A stretch of 64,000 nt of DNA from Cellulomonas sp. Root485. GTDB taxonomy: Bacteria > Actinomycetota > Actinomycetes > Actinomycetales > Cellulomonadaceae. Location: contig NZ_LMFC01000003.1 of assembly GCF_001426705.1 (NCBI RefSeq), forward strand, positions 232,995 to 296,994, given 5' to 3'. A program made the translations under genes and the position numbers. Within the stretch, counting starts at the first letter, position 1; every line of letters starts with the position of its first letter. This document shows positions 8,987-16,916 of this stretch, piece by piece. The notes beneath the pieces were generated by a model, which saw only the letters and a program-made list of their open reading frames with translations, made no database searches and was not told the origin of the DNA.

Positions 8987-9592
8987 TCAGACGACGAGCG
9001 CGACGCCGGCGAGCACGACGACGGCCGAGCCCGCGACCGACACCCACGTTCGGGCGGCCGGTGGGAGCCGCAGCCCGAGCAGCCCGCTGCCGACGGCGAG
9101 CAGGAGCTGCCAGGCGAGCGAGGCGAGGCCGACGCCCACGACGAAGGCCGCGACGGACCCAGCGCCGTCGACCTGCACCGCGAGCCCGACCGCGATCGCG
9201 GTGAACGTGACCGCGGTGAGCGGGTTGACGGCCGTCAGCGCGACGAACCGCCCGTAGGTGCGCGTCGCCGACGTCGTCCGGTCCTGCCCGGGTTCGGGTG
9301 CTGCCCTGCGGGCGGCGGCGGCGAGCCCCACGATGCCGATCACGACGAGGACCGCGGCGCTCACCCCACGGACCAGGGCGGCGTGCTCGCCGACGACCCG
9401 GCTCACCGGGGTCCCGACGGCCACCGCCACCACCGCGTACAGGACGTCGACCGTCGCGATCCCGCACGCGGCCGCGACGGCTACACGGACGCCGTCGACC
9501 AGCCCGCTGCGCAGGAGCAGGACGCCGACGGGGCCGACGGGCATCGCGACCGACAGCCCGGCCAGCACACCGAGGGCGAACGCTGGGGACAC
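8987..9592 (-). CDS. LysE family amino-acid exporter
   Basis: 201 aa with six predicted transmembrane helices, matching the LysE/RhtB family length. The N-terminal motif GLSVAMPVGPVGVLLLRSGL corresponds to the family G-x-x-x-x-x-P-G-P signature, and NPLTAVTFTAIA lies in helix 4, also conserved. Members export lysine, arginine or neutral amino acids through the membrane; the substrate here is unknown. It starts at GTG 9592 and is divergent from an Lrp-type regulator 69 bp away, the common arrangement for an exporter controlled by amino-acid-sensing regulators. Confidence 0.9.
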   Translation of the reverse strand: MSPAFALGVLAGLSVAMPVGPVGVLLLRSGLVDGVRVAVAAACGIATVDVLYAVVAVAVGTPVSRVVGEHAALVRGVSAAVLVVIGIVGLAAAARRAAPEPGQDRTTSATRTYGRFVALTAVNPLTAVTFTAIAVGLAVQVDGAGSVAAFVVGVGLASLAWQLLLAVGSGLLGLRLPPAARTWVSVAGSAVVVLAGVALVV

Positions 9593-9661
9593 GCTCTCCA
9601 GGGTGGCCGAATGGGCTCACCCCTGCTGCGGAAATCGCGGCCGCTCTGCGATCATCGCCGT

Positions 9662-10087
9662 ATGGACAGCATCGACGACGCGATCCTCCGCGAGCTCACC
9701 GCAGATGCGCGGCTCTCCTACAGCGACCTCGGCGCGCGCGTCGGCCTCAGCCCGAACGCCGCGGCGAACCGCGTCCGCCGCCTGGTCGAGGACGGCACCA
9801 TCCGCGGGTTCACCATCGTCACGGCGTCGTCGCCGCCCGCACGCCCCGGCACCGGGCTGGAGGTGTTCGTCGAGGTGCGCCTGGCCGACGGGACCACGAA
9901 CGAGTCGTTCACCGCGGCGCTCCGGGGCTTCCCGCAGGTCCTCGACGCCGTCCACGTCACCGGCTCGTACGACTACCTGCTGCACGCGGTCGTCGCGGAC
10001 CCGGCGGCCCTCGACCTGTTCGTCCGGCGGCTCAAGCGCGAGGCGGGGGCCGGGCAGACGTTCACCCGCCTGGCGCTGCGGGCATAG
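9662..10087 (+). CDS. Lrp/AsnC family transcriptional regulator
   Basis: 141 aa. N-terminal winged helix-turn-helix (DSIDDAILRELTADARLSYSDLGARVGLSPNAAANRVRRL has the AsnC arrangement, residues 2-42) followed by a RAM ligand-binding domain (about 62-141) with the expected GSYDYLLHAV strand. Such proteins sense an amino acid and switch a neighbouring transporter or catabolic gene. The divergent LysE gene 69 bp upstream is its probable target. Start is the ATG at 9662, 4 nt earlier alternatives being absent. Confidence 0.92.
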   Translation: MDSIDDAILRELTADARLSYSDLGARVGLSPNAAANRVRRLVEDGTIRGFTIVTASSPPARPGTGLEVFVEVRLADGTTNESFTAALRGFPQVLDAVHVTGSYDYLLHAVVADPAALDLFVRRLKREAGAGQTFTRLALRA

Positions 10088-10091
10088 AAAG

Positions 10092-10181
10092 GACCCCCCG
10101 CACACCCGCCAGAGCTCACCTGCCCTTGCTGCCTTCCGGCCCTGGGGGAGTTCAGCGAGATGACGCCGCACGAGGGGTCGG
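10092..10181 (-). ncRNA. ffs: signal recognition particle RNA (4.5S type)
   Basis: On the minus strand the apical loop reads CCAGGGCCGGAAGGCAGCAA, the universally conserved SRP domain IV with its GGAA tetraloop and the asymmetric internal loop that binds Ffh. The flanks pair: CCCCTCGTGCGGC at the 5' side with GGCGGGTGTGCGGGG at the 3' side, making one long hairpin of about 90 nt as in other actinobacteria. A short TCCTTTCT follows the 3' end. The ends are estimated to within a few bases. Confidence 0.92.
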
Positions 10182-10270
10182 GGAAAAGCCTAACCCAGCG
10201 CGGGCCCTCGTTCACACGCCGGTCACCCGCTCGACTCTCGCGACGCGACGTTCGCGGGCAGACTTCGAGG

Positions 10271-11710
10271 ATGGCCAGCGACGGCACCCTCGAGACCCCC
10301 GAGCGCTACGACTACGACCTCGTCGTCGTCGGTACCGGTCCGGGCGGGCAGAAGGCTGCGATCGCCGCCGCGAAGCTGGGGCACAAGGTCGCCATCATCG
10401 AGCGCCGGCACATGATGGGCGGCGTCTCGACGAACACCGGGACCATCCCGAGCAAGACCCTGCGCGAGGCGGTCATGTACCTGACGGGCATGGCGCAGCG
10501 GGAGGTGTACGGAGCGAGCTACCGCGTGAAGTCCGACATCACGATGGAGGACCTCTTCGCGCGGACCCAGCACGTCATCGGCCGCGAGCACGAGGTCATC
10601 CGCGCCCAGCTGCTGCGCAACCACATCGACATCCTCAGCGGCACCGGCTCGTTCCTCGACGCGCACACGCTCGGCATCCTCGACGACGACGGCATCCGAC
10701 GCACCCAGGTCACCGCCCGGTTCGTCATCATCGCCACCGGCTCCAAGCCGCACCGTCCGACGACCGTCCAGTTCGACGGGAGCACGGTCCTCGACTCCGA
10801 CGGCGTGCTCGCGCTGGAGAAGGTGCCGAACTCGATGGTGGTCGTCGGCGCCGGGATCATCGGCATCGAGTACGCGTCGATGTTCGCCGCGCTCGGCACC
10901 CGCGTCACCGTCATCGACAAGCGCCCCGCGATGCTCGAGATGTGCGACCCCGAGGTCGCCGAGTCGCTGAAGTTCCACCTGCGCGACCTGTCGGTGTCGT
11001 TCCGGTTCGGCGAGGAGGTCTCCGGCGTCGACAGCAACACGCACGGCACGGTCACCCGGCTGGCGTCCGGCAAGCGGATCGCCGCCGACGCCGTCATGTA
11101 CTCGGCGGGCCGGCAGGGGCAGACGGACGCGCTCAACCTCGCGGCGGCGGGACTGTCCGCCGACTCCCGCGGGCGCATCTCCGTCGACGAGCAGTACCGC
11201 ACCGAGGTCCCCAACATCTTCGCCGTCGGCGATGTCATCGGGTTCCCCGCGCTCGCGGCGACGAGCATGGACCAGGGGCGCCTCGCGGCGTACCACGCGT
11301 TCGACGAGCCGGCCCGCGAGCTCCAGTCCGTCCAGCCCATCGGCATCTACACGATCCCGGAGATCTCCTACTGCGGCCGCACCGAGGCGGAGCTCACCAC
11401 CGAGGCGGTCCCCTACGAGGTCGGCGTCGCGCGGTACCGCGAGCTCGCCCGCGGCCAGATCGTCGGCGACTCCTACGGGATGCTCAAGCTCCTCGTCCAC
11501 ACCGAGACGCGCGAGCTGCTGGGCGTCCACATCTTCGGGACGTCCGCCACCGACCTGGTGCACATCGGCCAGGCGATCATGGCGTGCGGCGGCACCGTCG
11601 ACTACCTCGTCGACACCGTCCTGAACTACCCGACGCTGTCCGAGGCCTACAAGGTCGCCGCCCTGGACGCCACGAACAAGATCCGCCAAGTCGCCCGGTT
11701 CAGCCTCTGA
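10271..11710 (+). CDS. sthA: soluble NAD(P)+ transhydrogenase
   Basis: 479 aa, the pyridine-nucleotide-disulfide-oxidoreductase fold. It moves hydride between NADPH and NAD+ in the cytoplasm using FAD. The FAD motif [20 protein letters not shown] (about 17-36), NAD motif [20 protein letters not shown], second FAD motif [13 protein letters not shown] and the dimerisation domain are all present. The region that is a redox-active CxxxxC in lipoamide dehydrogenase reads [15 protein letters not shown], with no cysteine, which distinguishes SthA from its dithiol relatives. The ATG follows a TTCGAGG ribosome-binding site. Stands alone as a transcription unit. Confidence 0.95.
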   Translation: MASDGTLETPERYDYDLVVVGTGPGGQKAAIAAAKLGHKVAIIERRHMMGGVSTNTGTIPSKTLREAVMYLTGMAQREVYGASYRVKSDITMEDLFARTQHVIGREHEVIRAQLLRNHIDILSGTGSFLDAHTLGILDDDGIRRTQVTARFVIIATGSKPHRPTTVQFDGSTVLDSDGVLALEKVPNSMVVVGAGIIGIEYASMFAALGTRVTVIDKRPAMLEMCDPEVAESLKFHLRDLSVSFRFGEEVSGVDSNTHGTVTRLASGKRIAADAVMYSAGRQGQTDALNLAAAGLSADSRGRISVDEQYRTEVPNIFAVGDVIGFPALAATSMDQGRLAAYHAFDEPARELQSVQPIGIYTIPEISYCGRTEAELTTEAVPYEVGVARYRELARGQIVGDSYGMLKLLVHTETRELLGVHIFGTSATDLVHIGQAIMACGGTVDYLVDTVLNYPTLSEAYKVAALDATNKIRQVARFSL

Positions 11711-11720
11711 CTCAGCCAGC

Positions 11721-11751
11721 AGACTTTGTCGCGCTAGGCAGGACGAAGTCT
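11721..11751 (+). terminator. probable terminator after sthA
   Basis: AGACTTTGTC pairs with GACGAAGTCT (one G-U), with an 11-nt loop, 11 bases after the sthA stop. Weak but correctly placed. Confidence 0.5.
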
Positions 11752-11786
11752 TCCGGCTGTTCTCGGGGGCCTTCTACCATCGACAG

Positions 11787-12182
11787 ATGGAACCCGTGGG
11801 TTGGGTGCGCAGCCCGGTCGTCGACCCGTCCGACGCCGCTCGACAAGGCGACGAGGGTGCGCCCGACGTCGTCGTCGAGCTCGACCCCTCCGTCGCCGCC
11901 GCAGCCGCCGACCTGCGCCCCGGCGACGACCTCCTGCTGCTCACCTGGTTCCACCTCGCCGACCGCACGACGCTCGCCGTCCACCCGCGCGGCGACACCA
12001 CCCGGCCCGTGACGGGCGTGTTCTCGACGCGCTCGCCCGACCGACCCAACCCGATCGGACTGCACCGGGTCCGGCTCCTGCGCGTCGACGGTCTCCACCT
12101 GTACGTGTCCGGCTGCGAGGCGGTCGACGGGACCCCCGTCGTGGACATCAAGCCGGTGCTGGGCGCTGCCGACGAGCGTTGA
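11787..12182 (+). CDS. TrmO-like (TsaA/YaeB) SAM-dependent tRNA methyltransferase domain protein
   Basis: 131 aa, essentially one TrmO/UPF0066 domain. The signature TGVFSTRSPDRPNPIGLHRVRLL (shown here in part) and the closing VDGTPVVDIKPVL are the family's SAM-binding motifs. Characterised TrmO proteins N6-methylate t6A37 of tRNA-Thr(GGU). This protein is shorter than the E. coli enzyme (about 235 aa) and lacks its C-terminal extension, as do many bacterial single-domain members, so the exact substrate is open. ATG start at 11787, on the + strand, 76 bp after sthA. Confidence 0.85.
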   Translation: MEPVGWVRSPVVDPSDAARQGDEGAPDVVVELDPSVAAAAADLRPGDDLLLLTWFHLADRTTLAVHPRGDTTRPVTGVFSTRSPDRPNPIGLHRVRLLRVDGLHLYVSGCEAVDGTPVVDIKPVLGAADER

Positions 12183-12183
12183 G

Positions 12184-12738
12184 TCACATCGCGACCATCG
12201 CGGCCATCGTGCCGACCGCCGCGACCGACCCGCCGACCGCGGCGGGGGTGCGGTGTCCGTGGCGCGAGCCCGCCGACGCCGCGCGCGCGTGCAGCGCCAC
12301 AGCAGCCGTCAACCACCCGACGAGCACCGTCAGCACGAGCGTGCGCACGTCGCCGGCGGACTCGCCATGGTGTCCGCCCGGGAGCGCGACGCTCCGACCG
12401 TGCACCGCTGGCATGACCAGGACGAGCACCACCATGAGGCCCAGCTCGACGACCTCCCGTGCCGACTCGAACGCGGACGGTCCCGGAACGTCCTCGGCCG
12501 CGCGCTCCTGCAGCGCGGCCACCGTGGTCCACAGCAGGACGCACCCGAGGACGACCGCCCACGCCGCGGGGCCGAGCGGGTCCCGGGAGGGCACGACCAT
12601 GGCCACCATGGCGAACCCCATAGCGCTGTGTCCCGCCCACCGCCGGGCGGTGCGGCGGGAGCAGCCGACGACTCCCAGGGCGAACGTGATCCCCGTGGAG
12701 ACGAGGAGCGCGACGGTGACGACTGAGGCGGTGGGCAT
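12184..12738 (-). CDS. DUF5134-like small integral membrane protein
   Basis: 184 aa with five predicted hydrophobic helices and several His residues in or near membrane segments (GHSAMGFAMVAM, MPAVHGRS, GGHHGES). It resembles the actinobacterial DUF5134 family, of unknown function. The ATG at 12738 has a strong GAAGGAG ribosome-binding site 8 nt upstream. It ends 1 bp from the convergent TrmO-like gene. The His/Met content might suggest metal handling, but this is only a suggestion. Confidence 0.65.
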   Translation of the reverse strand: MPTASVVTVALLVSTGITFALGVVGCSRRTARRWAGHSAMGFAMVAMVVPSRDPLGPAAWAVVLGCVLLWTTVAALQERAAEDVPGPSAFESAREVVELGLMVVLVLVMPAVHGRSVALPGGHHGESAGDVRTLVLTVLVGWLTAAVALHARAASAGSRHGHRTPAAVGGSVAAVGTMAAMVAM

Positions 12739-12889
12739 GATCCGGGCTCCTTCGGAGGATCGCGTCGATGCCCTCATGACGCGCGCGACGACGGATCTCG
12801 ACACCCTGGCGCCGACCAGCTCGACGGACCGCCGCTCGTCGGCGGCCGGTTCGGTCCCACGTCCTGGGTCGGGTATCCTCTGTCGGCCG

Positions 12890-12974
12890 GGAGGATTCGC
12901 CTAGTGGCCTATGGCGCACGCTTGGAAAGCGTGTTGGGTGAAAGCCCTCGGGGGTTCGAATCCCCCATCCTCCG
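12890..12974 (+). tRNA. tRNA-Ser (anticodon GGA)
   Basis: 85 nt with acceptor GGAGGAT/ATCCTCC, discriminator G, anticodon GGA in CTTGGAAAG, a long variable arm (GTTGGGTGAAAGCCCTCGG region) and T-loop GGTTCGAATCC. The long variable arm and anticodon identify serine. CCA is not encoded. Confidence 0.97.
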
Positions 12975-12980
12975 CGCACC

Positions 12981-13021
12981 GAAGGGCCCGTCATCCGCAC
13001 TGTGCGCGTGACGGGCCCTTC
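12981..13021 (+). terminator. terminator of tRNA-Ser(GGA)
   Basis: Perfect 13-bp stem GAAGGGCCCGTCA / TGACGGGCCCTTC, 15-nt loop, 6 bases after the tRNA. Confidence 0.85.
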
Positions 13022-13126
13022 GTCACGCGCAGGCCCGCCCTGTGACGGTCTCGGAGAAGCGTGCAGGTGCGTTGCTGCGAAGCCAGGCCGGGAGCCGGCT
13101 CAGGCGCGCGACGTAGGCTCGGAGTC

Positions 13127-13564
13127 GTGGCCACCTTCTCCTCCGTGTCGAGACAGAACGTCCTGCAGGCGATCGCCGAGTACGACTCCCGCGGGGACAC
13201 CGGCTTCCTCGACGTCTACGGCTTCGAGCCGTTCCCGGGTTACGCGCTCGTCCACGAGGGCCGTTCGTACGACCTGCGGGCGGTCGTCGGCGTCGCGCAC
13301 CGGTTCGCGACCGGCCGCCTCGCCACCTCCGAGGAGTTCGGCAGCAGCAGGGACGGCGCCGTCGCGATCCTGCGCAAGCGGGGTTTCGACGTGACCGAGC
13401 CGGCGGTCGCGGTTCGTCCGGCGCCGGCGCGTGCCGCCCGAGCGCCGCGGGCTGCGCGGACGCCGGTGGTGCGGGCGACCGCCGTGCGCGAGGCCCCACC
13501 GGCGATGTGCCCCACGTGCTTCATGACGCTCCCGGCGACGGGCATCTGCGACGAGTGCGGCTGA
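13127..13564 (+). CDS. ScoMcrA-like N-terminal head domain protein with C-terminal zinc ribbon
   Basis: 145 aa. Residues about 8-90 (AIAEYDSRGDTGFLDVYGFE, then LVHEGRSYDLRAVVGVAHRFATG and EEFGSSRDGAVAILRKRGF) follow the pattern of the head domain at the N-terminus of ScoMcrA-type modification-dependent HNH endonucleases. No HNH motif follows; instead there is an Ala/Arg-rich linker and a compact zinc ribbon CPTCFMTLPATGICDEC. GTG 13127 is chosen because the head domain starts just after it; an upstream ATG would add an unlike, Arg-rich stretch. DNA or RNA binding is plausible; function unknown. Confidence 0.7.
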   Translation: MATFSSVSRQNVLQAIAEYDSRGDTGFLDVYGFEPFPGYALVHEGRSYDLRAVVGVAHRFATGRLATSEEFGSSRDGAVAILRKRGFDVTEPAVAVRPAPARAARAPRAARTPVVRATAVREAPPAMCPTCFMTLPATGICDECG

Positions 13565-13567
13565 GCC

Positions 13568-14785
13568 TCAGCGCTCCAGCCACGCCAGTGCACCGTGGGC
13601 CGCGACGACCCCGGTGCTGAACGACGCCTGCAGCAGGTAGCCCCCGGTGGGCGCCTCCCAGTCGAGCATCTCGCCGGCCACGAAGGTGCCGGGCAGCCGA
13701 CGGACCATCAGCGCGTCGTCGACCTCCGACCACGCGATGCCGCCCGCGGTGGAGATCGCCTTCTCGATCGGCATCGTCGCGACCACCACGACCGGCACCT
13801 CCTTCACCAGTGCGGCCATCTCCCGCGGGTCGGTCGGCAGGGCACTGGCGCCGGACTCGCGCAGCAGCGCGATGCCGACCGGGTCCAGACCCAGGGTCCG
13901 GCGGAGCCAGTTCGACGTGGAGTCCTTCGGCCGGCGACGCTGCAGCCGCTCGGCGAGCTGGTCGACCGTGAGCGCGGGCCGCAGGTCGACCTGGAGGACG
14001 CACCGGCCGTCGGCGTCGAGGGCGTCACGCGCCGCGGCGCCGATCGCGTAGACCGGTCCGCCCTCGATCCCCGCCCGCGTGACCATCGCGTCGCCCTGAA
14101 CGCCCGGACGCCCTCGCACCGTCAGCTCGACATGTTTGAGCGGCGTCCCCTCGAACCGGTCGGCGAACGTGTCCGACCAGCCGACGCGCAGCCCGACGTT
14201 CGCCGGTCGCAGCGGTGCCACGGTCACACCACGGTCGGCGAACGGGCCGACCCACCCGCCGTCGGAGCCGAGCCTCGGCCACGACGCACCGCCGAGCGCG
14301 AAGACCGTCACGTCGGACAGCACCTCGGTCTCCTGCCCGTCGACGCCGGTGAGGCTCAGCCCGTCGTCGGTCCAGCCCGTCCAGCGCGTCCGCCGCTCGA
14401 TCCGCACCCCCAGGTCCGCCAACCGCGCCAACCACGCCCGGACCAGCGGCGTCGCCCGGAACGACCGCGGGAACACCCGCCCGCTCGACCCGACGAACGT
14501 CTGCTCCCCCAGGCCCGCGCACCAGTCGCGCAGGTCCGCCGGGCCGAACACGTCGAGCATCGGCGCGAGCCGCTCGGCGGAGTCGCCGTACCGGGCCAGG
14601 AAACCGTCACGATCCTCGGTGTGCGTGAGGTTCAGCCCGCCGTGACCGGCCAGCAGGAACTTGCGCGCGGGCGACGGCATCCGGTCGTACGCGGTCACGG
14701 TCACGCCCGCCCGAGCCAGCACCTCGGCGGCGATCAGCCCGGCAGGTCCGCCGCCGACGACGCTCGCAGTCCTGGGTGTCGACAC
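13568..14785 (-). CDS. HI0933-like flavoprotein (TIGR03862 / PP_4765 family)
   Basis: 405 aa NAD(P)/FAD-dependent oxidoreductase. N-terminal dinucleotide-binding motif VVGGGPAGLIAAEVLARAGV, then MPSPARKFLLAGHGGLNLTHTE, the phosphate- and flavin-contact signature of the HI0933/BaiN group, and the C-terminal GGIAWSEVDDALMVRRLPGTFVAGEMLDWEAPTGGYLLQ pattern (quoted only in part). The length and the missing internal lid fit the TIGR03862 subgroup. The GTG at 14785 gives VSTPRTASVVGGG. Substrate unknown. It is convergent with the zinc-ribbon gene, 3 bp away. Confidence 0.88.
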   Translation of the reverse strand: MSTPRTASVVGGGPAGLIAAEVLARAGVTVTAYDRMPSPARKFLLAGHGGLNLTHTEDRDGFLARYGDSAERLAPMLDVFGPADLRDWCAGLGEQTFVGSSGRVFPRSFRATPLVRAWLARLADLGVRIERRTRWTGWTDDGLSLTGVDGQETEVLSDVTVFALGGASWPRLGSDGGWVGPFADRGVTVAPLRPANVGLRVGWSDTFADRFEGTPLKHVELTVRGRPGVQGDAMVTRAGIEGGPVYAIGAAARDALDADGRCVLQVDLRPALTVDQLAERLQRRRPKDSTSNWLRRTLGLDPVGIALLRESGASALPTDPREMAALVKEVPVVVVATMPIEKAISTAGGIAWSEVDDALMVRRLPGTFVAGEMLDWEAPTGGYLLQASFSTGVVAAHGALAWLER

Positions 14786-14880
14786 GGGGCGAACGTAACG
14801 GACGGCGCACGGCCACGCGCGAATCGACTTCCGGGCCACGATCGCGAGACCTAGCGTGGGGCCACCGGAAGGAGACACCG

Positions 14881-15513
14881 ATGTCGCTGCCCGACCCGCC
14901 CTCCCCTGCCGTTCGCGCGCAGATCCTGGCGACGGAGCACTGGAGCCTGCTGGGCACGCGCAGCACCATGTGGTCCGAGGTCATGAGCAGGATCACGATC
15001 CACCTGACCGTCGTGTCGGCGTCGCTCGTGGTCCTGGCGCTCGTCGCGCAGGCCTCCGGGTTCGGCACGCCGTTCACGGTGCTGTCGATCGGGCTGGCGT
15101 CGGCGGCGCTGATCCTCGGCACGCTCACGGGCGTGCGCGTGATGAACGCCAGTCACGACGACAGCGCCCTCATCCTCGGCATGAACCGCATCCGCGCGGC
15201 CTACGTCGCCATCGACCCCGGCGTCGCCGACTACCTGATGACCTCCTGGGAGGGCGGCCGGGCAGGTCTGATGGGCACCTACACGATGGGTCTGCAGCGC
15301 TCGACGCTCAGCCATGTCCTGGGCAGCACGTCGATGTTCGTCAACGTCGTGAACGCCCTGGTCGCCGGCACCCTCGGCGCCCTGATCTCCGAGGCGGCCG
15401 GTGCGAGCAACGCCGTCGTCGCTGTCGTCGGGGTGCTCTGCGGCCTGGCGTACCTCGGCGCGTGGCTCGAGTACGGCCGTCGCACCTTCGGGGTCAGGTC
15501 GACCGCCGGCTGA
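14881..15513 (+). CDS. hypothetical membrane protein, four helices
   Basis: 210 aa. A soluble N-terminal stretch of about 35 residues precedes two adjacent membrane helices (about 42-60 and 66-84), a 60-residue cytoplasmic or external loop rich in Met (LILGMNRIRAAYVAIDPG, GLMGTYTMGLQ) and two more helices (about 155-200). Good ribosome-binding site GGAAGGAGACACCG. I do not recognise the family. The last 20 bp overlap the end of the convergent DUF2314-like gene. Confidence 0.7.
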   Translation: MSLPDPPSPAVRAQILATEHWSLLGTRSTMWSEVMSRITIHLTVVSASLVVLALVAQASGFGTPFTVLSIGLASAALILGTLTGVRVMNASHDDSALILGMNRIRAAYVAIDPGVADYLMTSWEGGRAGLMGTYTMGLQRSTLSHVLGSTSMFVNVVNALVAGTLGALISEAAGASNAVVAVVGVLCGLAYLGAWLEYGRRTFGVRSTAG

Positions 15514-15808
15514 TCGCGACGACGTGCCGACGCTCGAACTGCACCGCGTCCCCCGAGTGCAGCCCGCGCAGCTCGGCCGGGTCGGAAGCAAAGGTCCCCT
15601 CCAACGACTCCTCGCCGACCTCGGTCACGGTGACCCACATGCGCTCGGCGAGGCCCGTCGACGGCTCGACGATCAGCTTGACCCGGTCGCCCACCTGGAC
15701 CGCAGCCAACGCGTCGTCGCTGGGGACACGGAATCTCTCGGGCGCAACGGCGTGCATCGACGCGGCGTCGGCCAGCGCCCACTCGGTCCGCCGACGGAAC
15801 AGGCTCAC
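15494..15808 (-). CDS. DUF2314-like small protein
   Basis: 104 aa, no membrane segment. The middle (VQVGDRVKLIV then ERMWVTVTEVGEESLEGTFASDPAEL and GDAVQFERRHVVAI, quoted in pieces) matches the DUF2314 (YegJ-like) pattern: a small beta-rich domain with a conserved MWV-x-V motif and a second half built around LxxGD-x-V-x-F. Function unknown. GTG start, overlapping the stop of the upstream gene by 4 bp (GTGA), so translationally coupled to it. Confidence 0.7.
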   Translation of the reverse strand: MSLFRRRTEWALADAASMHAVAPERFRVPSDDALAAVQVGDRVKLIVEPSTGLAERMWVTVTEVGEESLEGTFASDPAELRGLHSGDAVQFERRHVVAISRRST

Positions 15809-16245
15809 GTCCGGGCCCCTGCTGACTCGCCGCTCGCCAGCAACGGCAGGAGGCCAGGCAGCGCACGTGCCACATACGGCAGGTCCGACCGGAGGACGAC
15901 GATCCGCACGGTCGCCCCGGCGTCGTCGCAGACCACGGCGACGTTGATGCCTCCGGCGTAGGACTCGGACCGGGACACCTCCGTCAGGCCTCGCACCTCG
16001 AGCCGCTCGACCGGGACGGGGAACGACATGCCACCGACGCCGGTCAGCCAGGTCAGAGACGTCCCATCGACGCGAAGCATCCCTCCGGCCGGATGGCAGT
16101 AGGACGTTCCGCCGAGCACCGAGCCGGAGAACACGAGCGGACGCCCGGAGGCGTCGTCACGCGCCAGCCGTCGACGCCGGTGCCGGTCGTACAGACCAAG
16201 ACCGAGTGCGCCGCCGACGAGGGACCCCAGAAGCTCAACGATCAC
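15805..16245 (-). CDS. hypothetical protein with one N-terminal membrane helix
   Basis: 146 aa from GTG 16245 (VIVELLGSLVGGALGLGLYDRHRRRR): one membrane anchor followed by a basic stop-transfer and a beta-rich cytoplasmic domain (FSGSVLGGTSYCHPAGGML, RIVVLRSDLPYVARAL). GAGG lies 8 nt before this start; an in-frame ATG 69 bp further upstream adds a non-homologous-looking segment. First gene of a two-gene operon with the DUF2314-like protein. Family not recognised. Confidence 0.6.
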   Translation of the reverse strand: MIVELLGSLVGGALGLGLYDRHRRRRLARDDASGRPLVFSGSVLGGTSYCHPAGGMLRVDGTSLTWLTGVGGMSFPVPVERLEVRGLTEVSRSESYAGGINVAVVCDDAGATVRIVVLRSDLPYVARALPGLLPLLASGESAGART

Positions 16246-16495
16246 GCCGGATCCTCGCTCCCTCTCGCAGCCCGCCGCCAGGGTCGGAACCGTACCCGGT
16301 CCCGTCGCGTTCACCGATCACGACCCCGCCGCTCGTCGCGCGTGCCGCCAGCGGGTGCCCGCCCGGGGAGCGCGCGGTCACGGCCCGACGCTTCTCAGCG
16401 CTGGTCAGTCGAAGTCGAAGGTGACGCCCCCGCACCCGCCCTGTCGTCGTGTGCGGTCGGTCACGGTCGACGGCGCTCCAGCAACCCGCTGCGGC
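16246..16495. other. intergenic, no convincing gene
   Basis: A 66-codon minus-strand reading frame is open here but has no clear ribosome-binding site and low-complexity Arg/Gly-rich content. I see no RNA gene or clear hairpin. Confidence 0.4.
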
Positions 16496-16903
16496 TCATT
16501 CGGCAGCCAGGTCGGCGGCGAACTCGCCCGCGGCCTTGCGCGGCCGTCGACGCCACCACCAGCCGTCCTTGGTCTCGACGCGGGAGAAGCGGCCGATCGC
16601 CAGTCCGCCGTCGTCCTCGGTCGCCGCGATGAAGCGGTCGTCCAGGGCCGCCAGCTCCTCGGCTCTCGCTTCCCGGACGCGCGGACTCAACATCGGCCAC
16701 GCGAGAGCAAGCCAGTCGCGGCACGCGAGGTCGTTCGTGTACTCGTCGACGATCTGGTCGTACCCCTCCTCGACCTCGCCGACGAGAGCCGCCCACGCGT
16801 CGGTCATCTCGTTCAGCGAGAATGCCTTGATCCACCCCCGACCATGCAGGTGCTGGGACGCGCGGTCGATGGACGCATAGTCCTCGGCTGTCAGCGCTTC
16901 CAT
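16496..16903 (-). CDS. hypothetical protein
   Basis: 135 aa, acidic and helical, with a conserved-looking Trp-rich segment (RGWIKAFSLNEMTDAWAALV, then VETKDGWWWRRRPRKAA). No signal peptide or membrane helix. Initiates with ATG 13 bp downstream of the ligB stop, suggesting it is transcribed with the ligase. I do not recognise the family; a small immunity- or DUF-type protein is possible. Confidence 0.6.
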   Translation of the reverse strand: MEALTAEDYASIDRASQHLHGRGWIKAFSLNEMTDAWAALVGEVEEGYDQIVDEYTNDLACRDWLALAWPMLSPRVREARAEELAALDDRFIAATEDDGGLAIGRFSRVETKDGWWWRRRPRKAAGEFAADLAAE

Positions 16904-16916
16904 CTGCCGAACCTTG

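Noticed and set aside
16235..16435. 66-codon minus-strand frame
   Set aside because: No ribosome-binding site, low complexity, not supported by any motif.
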